Assembly: GCA_002308595.1 (NCBI GenBank)
Contig: DBWH01000059.1
Span: forward strand, 12,582-34,151
Direction: 5' to 3'
Origin: Mageeibacillus sp. UBA1243
GTDB lineage: Bacteria > Bacillota > Clostridia > UBA1212
Length of the DNA: 21,570 bases
In this document: in pieces, positions 8,473 through 13,929 of the stretch
How the letters are laid out: each line of letters opens with the position of its first letter
Numbering within the stretch: the stretch's first letter is position 1
Program-made: the position numbers and the translations under genes
The notes under the pieces: generated by a model
Seen by the model: only the letters and a program-made list of their open reading frames with translations
Told to the model about the DNA's origin: nothing
Database searches by the model: none

Positions 8473-8497
8473 GACTTTGCGGCGGTCCGCCGCAGTC
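8473..8497. other. GC-rich hairpin in a membrane-protein leader
   Basis: GACT and AGTC enclose GCGGCG-GTC-CGCCGC. The segment TTTGCGGCGGTC (8476-8487) is identical to part of the hairpin at 1835-1852. It lies in the predicted 5' leader of the gene at 8390-6789, downstream of its -10 box. Confidence 0.45.
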
Positions 8498-8518
8498 ATC
8501 CCGCGGCTACACGCTTTT

Positions 8519-8527
8519 ATTATAACA
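8519..8527 (-). promoter_or_regulatory. Extended -10 promoter for the 8390-6789 gene
   Basis: TATAAT (8524-8519) is preceded by TG and one base (8527-8525), a perfect extended -10 element. No good -35 box is found at the right distance. A start near 8512 would give a leader of about 120 bases carrying the 8473-8497 hairpin. Confidence 0.6.
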
Positions 8528-8532
8528 CACGC

Positions 8533-8566
8533 GCTCCCGCAATAATACTATCCGGGAGCATTTTTT
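8533..8566 (+). terminator. Terminator-like hairpin facing the plus strand
   Basis: GCTCCCG (8533-8539) pairs with CGGGAGC (8553-8559), and six T residues follow at 8561-8566 on the plus strand. No plus-strand gene precedes it, so it may stop antisense transcription or simply overlap the minus-strand promoter. Confidence 0.5.
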
Positions 8567-8605
8567 ACTCATTTTCCGCTCATTTCGGGCGTTTTTGAGG
8601 TTTTT

Positions 8606-8638
8606 CCGAAAAAATCCGTGCTTACGAAGCTTTTTCGG
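8606..8638 (-). terminator. Terminator after the plsC-like gene
   Basis: On the minus strand CCGAAAAAGCTT-CGT-AAGC is followed by ACGG, then six T residues and CGG. Both the inner GCTT/AAGC stem and the outer CCGAAAAA/TTTTTCGG pairing are possible. It begins 30 bases past the stop codon at 8668. Confidence 0.6.
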
Positions 8639-8667
8639 TGTGTTTTCGGTATGTTTTAAACGCGTTT

Positions 8668-9438
8668 TCACGACTCCCCGTCGTCGAAAGGCTGCTCGCC
8701 GTAGCCTATCAGAGCCTCACCGAGCTTCTGTCTCACCTCTTCGCCGATTTGGGCGGTTGTCATTGCCGTCGCTCTCTCTGCGGGGATGATCTCGATAACG
8801 TCAAGGGTGACCTTCGTCCTTCTCAGAGGGAAGTTCTTTTTGATGTTCTCGGTGCCCGTCGTGCACACGACAACGATCGGCACGTTCGCCTTCTGGGCAA
8901 TCTTGAAAACGCCGTTGTGGAAGCGAAGAAGCTTCAGAGTCTTGCTTCTTGTGCCCTCCGGATAGATTCCGAAGCTTACAACGTCATTCTTTATAAGCTC
9001 TGCGGCCTTATCAAAAGTCCTGACCGAATTTCTCGCGCTGTTCCTGTCAATCGGAAGGAAGCAGCAGCGCCTGACCACTCTGCCGTAGCAGGGCACCTTA
9101 AAATTCGAAGGTTTTGAAACGTATGAAATGTTGTGCTTTCTGAACTTGAACCATGCGATGATCGGGTCCCAGTTAGAGCGGTGGTTGCCGACAATCAAAA
9201 AGCGCCCTTCTTTCGGAAGCTCAAGCCCTTTCACTTTGATCTTTGCTCTTGTGAAGAAAAGAACCAGACCCGTCATGCTGTTGAGTACGAATCTGTAGAA
9301 CTTGCTGTCGGTGTTGTATTCCTCCTTGTGCCCGGTGAAAAGACCGAGAACAAAGCCCAGAATGACGAAAAAGAGCACGAGTCCCACCACACCGCCAATG
9401 CAAATGAGCACGATCTTCAAAAATAAAAGCCAGTCCAT
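8668..9438 (-). CDS. plsC: 1-acyl-sn-glycerol-3-phosphate acyltransferase (PlsC family)
   Basis: A 256-residue membrane-bound acyltransferase that places the second acyl chain on lysophosphatidic acid to make phosphatidic acid. An N-terminal hydrophobic hairpin (about residues 4-34) and a second hydrophobic stretch near 51-62 anchor it. The LPLAT blocks are complete: motif I NHRSNWD (85-91, with the HX4D pair H86 and D91), motif II FLPIDR (127-132), motif III PEGTRS (160-165) and motif IV VPIVVV (186-191). The length is normal for the family. The ATG follows GGAGG with eight bases of spacing. It is flanked by a terminator on its 3' side and by a 108-base gap containing an octamer hairpin on its 5' side, so it looks like a single-gene unit. 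Other family members with different acyl acceptors cannot be excluded. Confidence 0.92.
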   Translation of the reverse strand: MDWLLFLKIVLICIGGVVGLVLFFVILGFVLGLFTGHKEEYNTDSKFYRFVLNSMTGLVLFFTRAKIKVKGLELPKEGRFLIVGNHRSNWDPIIAWFKFRKHNISYVSKPSNFKVPCYGRVVRRCCFLPIDRNSARNSVRTFDKAAELIKNDVVSFGIYPEGTRSKTLKLLRFHNGVFKIAQKANVPIVVVCTTGTENIKKNFPLRRTKVTLDVIEIIPAERATAMTTAQIGEEVRQKLGEALIGYGEQPFDDGES

Positions 9439-9494
9439 CTGAAAATCCTCCGTAGCGCTTTGTGCGCGGAAAATTTTTGTATTTTTATGTATGC

Positions 9495-9534
9495 CGCCAA
9501 TGCCTCCCTCTTTACAAAGCGAAGGGCATTGGCG
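9495..9534. repeat. Inverted pair of the iterated octamer forming a hairpin
   Basis: CGCCAATGCC (9495-9504) and GGCATTGGCG (9525-9534) are perfect 10-base arms, and CTTTACAAAG lies in the loop as a further short inverted repeat. The hairpin sits between the PHP gene (ends 9547) and the plsC-like gene (starts 9438), where a terminator for the PHP gene is expected. No clean T tract follows on the minus strand. Confidence 0.8.
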
Positions 9535-9546
9535 TGTTCTTCAAAG

Positions 9547-10518
9547 TCAGCTTAGTTCTTTCAGCGAATAGTTCCTCGTGAAGGCCCGTCCGCCGTTTTT
9601 GTTGCGAAGTTCAAGCCTGAACCATACCGTGTCGCCCGGAAGTTCAAGTTCAAACGAAGTCAAGTCGTCTTTCAGCGAATGGAAGTTTGCCGTTGCGCGC
9701 GCGTCCGTCAGGGCATAAACCGCACAGCAGGGCTCGCAGGTTCCCTTGACGACAAGGTTGCCGTTTTCGCCGATGTAAAACGAGCCGCCGGTGAACGCCG
9801 CGCCCGTGGAAGCGTAGCAGTTTTTCTGTTCCATTGCCGTAAGGAGAGCGTCGTATGAGAGCTCGTCCGCCCTGATCATGGTCCAGCCGCCGAAAGAATC
9901 GGAGTAAGGCGAGTCGAGGTCCATCGATGCGTTGTGGTTGTCGTCGGTCGCGACCGGGCAGACAAAGCCGCCTCTTCTGCAGTACTCCTCAAACTCGTAG
10001 TCGCCGTAGCCGTCGGACATCTCGATCTCGCAGCCGGTGTTAAACACTTCAAAACCGAAAAGGCCCTTTAGGGGCACAAAATCTTTTGCGCTCTGGAAGG
10101 ACCAGCGGGGGTGGTTGTATGATACGAGGAAACCGTTTGCATTGGCGTCATCTATCGTCTTTTGGACCTCTTTTATGCCGTAGACGCGGTCAAAAGGTAT
10201 GAATTCGGTCCTGTTTTTGTCCTTTGAGAAAAAGTTCAGGTGATAGACGGAGACGCCGCCCCAGCCTCTGATGCTCAGATTCGAGGGCTGGTTGAAATCG
10301 ATTTCGATTGAGTTGATGGCAATAAATTCGTCGTCGGAGAGCTCGTTGTGGGGTGTCAGCGTGTTGTGGTCGCTGAACGCGACAGCGCTGTAGCCGTGCG
10401 ATTTGTATGCCTCTTTAATGGTTTCGACGGTAAATCTGCCGTCCGAAAAAGTCGAATGGCAGTGTAGATTGGCCTTGTAAAAACGTCCGTTTCCGGGAAA
10501 AAGAGGCACTTCCTTCAT
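9547..10518 (-). CDS. PHP-domain metal-dependent phosphoesterase
   Basis: A 323-residue protein with a PHP domain over about residues 15-240. The metal-binding series is visible: H19 and H21 (LHCHSTFSDG), D26, D50-H51 (FSDHNT), E72 (NSIEID), H136 (YNHPRW), and D193 with H195 (ATDDNHN). Members hydrolyse phosphoesters, for example small-molecule phosphates or 3'-5' nucleotides. The C-terminal 80 residues look like a beta-rich extra domain (GAAFTGGSFYIGENGNLVVK onward), as in other PHP proteins of this type. The open frame runs on to 10761, but the ATG at 10518 has GGAG upstream and forms an ATGA overlap with the stop of the regulator gene. This indicates translational coupling. There is no signal peptide. 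The actual substrate is unknown. Confidence 0.85.
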   Translation of the reverse strand: MKEVPLFPGNGRFYKANLHCHSTFSDGRFTVETIKEAYKSHGYSAVAFSDHNTLTPHNELSDDEFIAINSIEIDFNQPSNLSIRGWGGVSVYHLNFFSKDKNRTEFIPFDRVYGIKEVQKTIDDANANGFLVSYNHPRWSFQSAKDFVPLKGLFGFEVFNTGCEIEMSDGYGDYEFEEYCRRGGFVCPVATDDNHNASMDLDSPYSDSFGGWTMIRADELSYDALLTAMEQKNCYASTGAAFTGGSFYIGENGNLVVKGTCEPCCAVYALTDARATANFHSLKDDLTSFELELPGDTVWFRLELRNKNGGRAFTRNYSLKELS

Positions 10519-11147
10519 TTTCTGCTGACTCCTTTCATGCTCCACCAAAGGAATATGATCACCTGACCGGGAATTCCGAGCAGGAACACGTACCAGAAGC
10601 TTTCGGCGAAAAAGGCAAGCATCGAGGTGTAGATTGCCGCAAGAAGCGACCACAAAAGCACCGTGATGGAGACGAATCTCAGCGATCTGCCGAACCAAAC
10701 GCTGACAAGGACAAGCGAAACTATCGAAGAAATAGGCACGGCGTATACGAATGCGAGCCATGCGTTGTGATTTGTGTGATCGAAAAACTGCCAGACAACA
10801 AAGGTGATGACGGCAATGAACCAGACAAGAACAAGGCTCATGAGCGTGATCACAATGCGTGTGCGGACCCTCTGTTTTTTCTCGGATGCACGCGCGACAG
10901 CGGCCTCTTCCTCTCTTTTTTTATCAAAATCCGACAGCGGCTCATAGACGAGAGAATCCATCGTGATACCGAAAATACTGCAGATTTCCGCCAATGTGCC
11001 TATGTCCGGCAGCGCCTCGCCGTGTTCCCACTTTGACACTGCTTTATCGGAGTAATTCAGTTTTTCCGCAAGCTCAGCCTGAGTCATGCCCGCGGCCTGC
11101 CTCAGAGCCAAAATATTACCTGCAACCGTCTCCTTGATATTGTTCAT
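10515..11147 (-). CDS. XRE-family helix-turn-helix regulator with four membrane helices
   Basis: A 210-residue protein. Residues 7-62 form an XRE/Cro-type DNA-binding domain (GMTQAELAEKLNYSDKAVSK, then WEHGEALPDIGTL). A charged linker (about 72-96, DFDKKREEEAAVARASEKKQ) leads to four hydrophobic helices (about 97-119, 129-151, 157-180 and 184-203). The architecture suggests a membrane-tethered transcription factor that may sense an envelope or membrane signal. The ATG follows GGAGG by ten bases. Its stop overlaps the PHP gene start by four bases, so the two form an operon under the promoter at 11210-11182. Which genes it controls is not evident; no obvious operator was recognised at its own promoter. 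Confidence 0.85.
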   Translation of the reverse strand: MNNIKETVAGNILALRQAAGMTQAELAEKLNYSDKAVSKWEHGEALPDIGTLAEICSIFGITMDSLVYEPLSDFDKKREEEAAVARASEKKQRVRTRIVITLMSLVLVWFIAVITFVVWQFFDHTNHNAWLAFVYAVPISSIVSLVLVSVWFGRSLRFVSITVLLWSLLAAIYTSMLAFFAESFWYVFLLGIPGQVIIFLWWSMKGVSRK

Positions 11148-11181
11148 CAGCAGCTTACCTCCAATGGGTTTTGACTGCTAA

Positions 11182-11210
11182 ATTATGCCACATTCCGGAG
11201 CGTAATTCAA
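11182..11210 (-). promoter_or_regulatory. Promoter of the XRE-PHP operon
   Basis: TTGAAT (11210-11205) and CATAAT (11187-11182) have a 17-base spacer and an extended -10 TG. The predicted start near 11175 leaves a short leader of about 28 bases. Confidence 0.7.
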
Positions 11211-11305
11211 GGGCTCGCAGAACTGAAGCCGATGTCAGGCCCGGGCGGGAACCTGCAGTCTTCATTAGCCTGCCGGATAACCGGATATTATCCGTCTTCC
11301 GGTAT

Positions 11306-11348
11306 GTAAAACACCCCGGGGCAGGTTTTTCAGCGTCCTGCCCCGGGG
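11306..11348 (-). terminator. Strong intrinsic terminator of the lipoprotein gene
   Basis: CCCCGGGGCAGG (11314-11325, plus-strand reading) and CCTGCCCCGGGG (11337-11348) form a perfect 12 bp stem. On the minus strand it is followed by TGTTTTAC. It lies 50 bases after the lipoprotein stop at 11399. Confidence 0.88.
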
Positions 11349-11398
11349 GGGCTTTGTATATCGGTATCACGTTCCGGTGAATCCGGCCGCGACTGCCT

Positions 11399-12337
11399 TT
11401 ATCGTTTTAATCCTGTTAAAGCCTGAATCATTGCCGTACCGAGTTCGGTAATGCTGGTTTTCTCGTAGTTTCCCTTATCCGACGGGGGAGCCACCTTGTC
11501 GGATGTGGGGATGATAGTGATTTCGCAGTCGAGAGACATTCCGCCCTGCTTCATCTTGAATTTTTTCTGTACGCTGTAGTCATAGTCGCTTTCGAACTTA
11601 ACTACGTATGTCAAATCTTCAAGGTCGGAATCTTCTATATTAGAAACCTTGACGTTGCCCCTGCTGTCAACGGATACCAGGCAGACCGAGTCATTTATTA
11701 CATCAAGAATCTCCTCAATTGAAAGCGTGGTGTTTCCGTCCTGCTGGAAATAGGCTTCTATCTGATCCTTCGGGAACCCTTCGGAACACAGTTTTACCAC
11801 ATCGTCTTTACCTTCCGAATTCGGCACCTTGGTTGAAAGATATATTTCGCCGTTGCCGGTGTCGGCAAACATTTCTATTGAACTCTTCTGACCTCCGCCA
11901 TAGATGCCTGCCTCTTTGAGCGCCTTAATCTCGTCCTTGCTGAGTCCCTTGTATGAGTACTCCATGTTGCTGTCGATTTTGGCATACAGTTTGATAGCTC
12001 CCGCTGTTGTAAAGTCATATTTTTCAACAGTTTTGGAGTCCATGCGTACAGTCATAGAGGCGCTTGACGATATATCCTGAGTAAGAGAACCTTTTACGGT
12101 TGCCTGGAAAAGCATGTTTTTCTTATTTACGGCTTTTCCGTCAAGGGTTATATTGTTCTTAACTGCAGTCTCCGCGGCCACCAGTTTTTCGATTTTCTTT
12201 ATCGCTGTGGCTTTCTGCTCTTCGGTGGCTTTCTTGAAGTTGCCGCTGAATCTTCCGCCTCCTCCGGAGCATCCCGCCAGCACCGTAAGGAGCATAGCAA
12301 GAGTCAGAACCAGGCACAATACAATTCTTTTTTTCAT
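11399..12337 (-). CDS. Secreted lipoprotein of unknown function
   Basis: A 312-residue exported lipoprotein. It has a positively charged start (MKKR), a hydrophobic core and the lipobox LAGC with C23 as the lipidated residue, followed by a short glycine-rich linker (SGGGG). The mature part mixes lysine- and glutamate-rich helix with beta-rich segments (MTVRMDSKTVEKYDF, KFKMKQGGMSLDCEITIIPT) and has no recognisable catalytic motif. The ATG follows GGAGG by six bases. It has its own promoter and terminator, so it is a single-gene unit, divergent from the permease gene. By eye it is more A/T-rich than its neighbours, and it is one of few genes here with no copy of the iterated octamer. That could mean recent acquisition or relaxed codon use. 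I do not recognise the family. Confidence 0.85.
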   Translation of the reverse strand: MKKRIVLCLVLTLAMLLTVLAGCSGGGGRFSGNFKKATEEQKATAIKKIEKLVAAETAVKNNITLDGKAVNKKNMLFQATVKGSLTQDISSSASMTVRMDSKTVEKYDFTTAGAIKLYAKIDSNMEYSYKGLSKDEIKALKEAGIYGGGQKSSIEMFADTGNGEIYLSTKVPNSEGKDDVVKLCSEGFPKDQIEAYFQQDGNTTLSIEEILDVINDSVCLVSVDSRGNVKVSNIEDSDLEDLTYVVKFESDYDYSVQKKFKMKQGGMSLDCEITIIPTSDKVAPPSDKGNYEKTSITELGTAMIQALTGLKR

Positions 12338-12390
12338 AATAATCCTCCCATGTTTTTACAATATTCGGCTGAACCGATTGAATTGTCCAA

Positions 12391-12419
12391 ATTATAGTAT
12401 AAAATCAGCCTTAAAACAA
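12391..12419 (-). promoter_or_regulatory. Promoter of the lipoprotein gene
   Basis: A perfect TATAAT (12396-12391) lies 17 bases from TTGTTT (12419-12414). The predicted start near 12385 gives a leader of about 48 bases. Confidence 0.7.
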
Positions 12420-12431
12420 CTGTTTTCTCTA

Positions 12432-12460
12432 TTGCACGAAGATAGATTTTGTGCTATTAT
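12432..12460 (+). promoter_or_regulatory. Promoter of the permease gene
   Basis: TTGCAC (12432-12437) and TATTAT (12455-12460) are 17 bases apart, with an extended -10 TG at 12452-12453. It is divergent from the lipoprotein promoter, with the two -35 boxes 12 bases apart, so the two may influence each other. Confidence 0.7.
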
Positions 12461-12465
12461 TCCGC

Positions 12466-12480
12466 GGGTTTTCAAAACCC
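12466..12480. promoter_or_regulatory. Palindrome at the permease start site, possible operator
   Basis: GGGTTTTCAAAACCC is a 15-base palindrome with a single central C. It begins six bases after the -10 box, right over the predicted transcription start. It could be a repressor site or the top of a leader hairpin (outer CCGC/GCGG arms also match). Confidence 0.45.
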
Positions 12481-12536
12481 CCAACCTGCGGGGCGCCATG
12501 CCGCGCGGGAATCAGTGCACAGAAGAAGGATTGGCT

Positions 12537-13838
12537 ATGGCAGCCGCTTGGATCCTTGGCGCGTCAACATGCGCATCGATGATAATCTCAATACTGTTCT
12601 TCCCGAGAATCCATGTCGGCAAGCTGAAGACGGATTCGTACTGGATCATAACCCTCATCGGAGCGGCCCTCGTGCTTCTTACAGGCACGGCACGCATTGG
12701 CGACGTCGCCCGTGAGCTCACCGCAAATACACCTATAAATCCGCTGAAAATACTTGTCCTCTTCATCTCGATGACCGTGCTGTCGGTTTTCCTTGACGAG
12801 GTCGGGTTCTTCTCTTTCATTGCCGCCAAGACGCTCCGGGCCGCAAAAAGCAGCCAGTTCACGCTCTTCTCGGCTCTTTACATCGCGGTCTCGATACTCA
12901 CGGTTTTCACTTCGAACGACATAATCATCCTCACGTTCACTCCTTTCATCTGCTACTTTGCAAAAAACGCCGGAATCAGCCCCGTGCCCTATCTTTTCGC
13001 GGAATTCATTGCCGCCAATACGTGGAGCATGGCCCTCATCATCGGCAACCCCACTAACATCTACCTCTCCACGGCAGGAGGCATCGGCTTCGCGGAATAC
13101 GTCAAGGTCATGATTCTTCCCACAATCGCCGCGGGCGTCGTCTCATACCTCACCCTGCTCCTTCTCTTCAGAAAGAAGCTCTCCGAAAAGATAACCGTCT
13201 CCGAGTGCGAGGCTTCCATCAAGGACAAGCCTCTTCTCATCACGGGTCTCATCCATTTGGGTCTCTGCACGGTGCTCCTTGCCGTCAGCTCGTACATCGG
13301 TTTTGAGATGTGGTACGTGGCGCTCGGATTTGCCCTCAGCCTCTTTGTCTGCACGCTGATCTTTTCCGCGGCAAGAAAAAAGAAACCGGTTGAGCTCGGT
13401 GCGTGCCTGAAGCGGGCGCCCTGGCAGCTTATACCTTTTGTGCTTTCGATGTTTGTCATCATACTTGCGCTTGAGGAGAACAGCGTTGTCGGCAATATTG
13501 CCGGATTTTTAGGTACGGATCACACCGTCTTCAAGTACGGCGCCGCATCCTTCCTCTCGTCAAACGTGATTAACAACATACCGATGAGCGTGCTTTTCAG
13601 CTCCGTCACGGGGACGCTCGAAGGCTCCGCAAGGACGGGCGCGATATTCGCTTCCGTCGTCGGCTCGAACATAGGTGCCTTTCTGACTCCGATAGGAGCC
13701 CTTGCCGGCATGATGTGGTCGTCAATTCTTAAGAGCCACGGCGTTAAATTCTCGTTCGTGAAGTTTGTCAAGTACGGCGCCGCGGTCGCGGTTCCGACAC
13801 TTGCCGCGGCGCTCCTGGTACTTTCCCTTACGGTTTAA
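12537..13838 (+). CDS. ArsB/NhaD-like ion transporter (permease)
   Basis: A 433-residue inner-membrane transporter of the ion transporter superfamily that includes ArsB arsenite efflux, NhaD and SLC13-type anion carriers. About eleven hydrophobic helices are seen. The two pseudo-repeats carry the signature half-loops: FTSNDIIILTFTP and IGNPTN (169-174) in the first, NVINNIPMS (343-351) and GSNIGAFLTPIGALAGMMWS in the second. The open frame begins far upstream at 12114, but that part overlaps the divergent lipoprotein gene and promoters. The ATG at 12537, six bases after GAAGGA, gives a normal N terminus. Promoter and palindrome lie just upstream and a bidirectional terminator downstream. No arsR, arsC or other arsenic gene is nearby, so the ion is unknown. 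Confidence 0.85.
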   Translation: MAAAWILGASTCASMIISILFFPRIHVGKLKTDSYWIITLIGAALVLLTGTARIGDVARELTANTPINPLKILVLFISMTVLSVFLDEVGFFSFIAAKTLRAAKSSQFTLFSALYIAVSILTVFTSNDIIILTFTPFICYFAKNAGISPVPYLFAEFIAANTWSMALIIGNPTNIYLSTAGGIGFAEYVKVMILPTIAAGVVSYLTLLLLFRKKLSEKITVSECEASIKDKPLLITGLIHLGLCTVLLAVSSYIGFEMWYVALGFALSLFVCTLIFSAARKKKPVELGACLKRAPWQLIPFVLSMFVIILALEENSVVGNIAGFLGTDHTVFKYGAASFLSSNVINNIPMSVLFSSVTGTLEGSARTGAIFASVVGSNIGAFLTPIGALAGMMWSSILKSHGVKFSFVKFVKYGAAVAVPTLAAALLVLSLTV

Positions 13839-13866
13839 GAATCAGCGCTTTAAAAGGCACAAAAAA

Positions 13867-13916
13867 CGCGGAGGCCGGTAATCAATCAGGAAAACCGGCC
13901 TCCGCTCGTTTTATTT
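13867..13916. terminator. Bidirectional terminator between convergent genes
   Basis: GCGGAGGCCGG (13868-13878) and CCGGCCTCCGC (13895-13905) form a perfect 11 bp stem. On the plus strand TCGTTTTATTT follows; on the minus strand GTTTTTTG follows. It serves both the permease (ends 13838) and the beta-helix lipoprotein gene (ends 13930). Confidence 0.9.
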
Positions 13917-13929
13917 AACCGTTGAAACC

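Noticed and set aside
10519..10761. N-terminal extension of the PHP protein
   Set aside because: It lies inside the regulator gene in another frame, is arginine-rich without motif, and the ATGA overlap with GGAG upstream supports the start at 10518.
12114..12536. N-terminal extension of the permease frame
   Set aside because: It overlaps the divergent lipoprotein gene and both promoters. The ATG at 12537 has a good binding site and gives a normal transporter N terminus.
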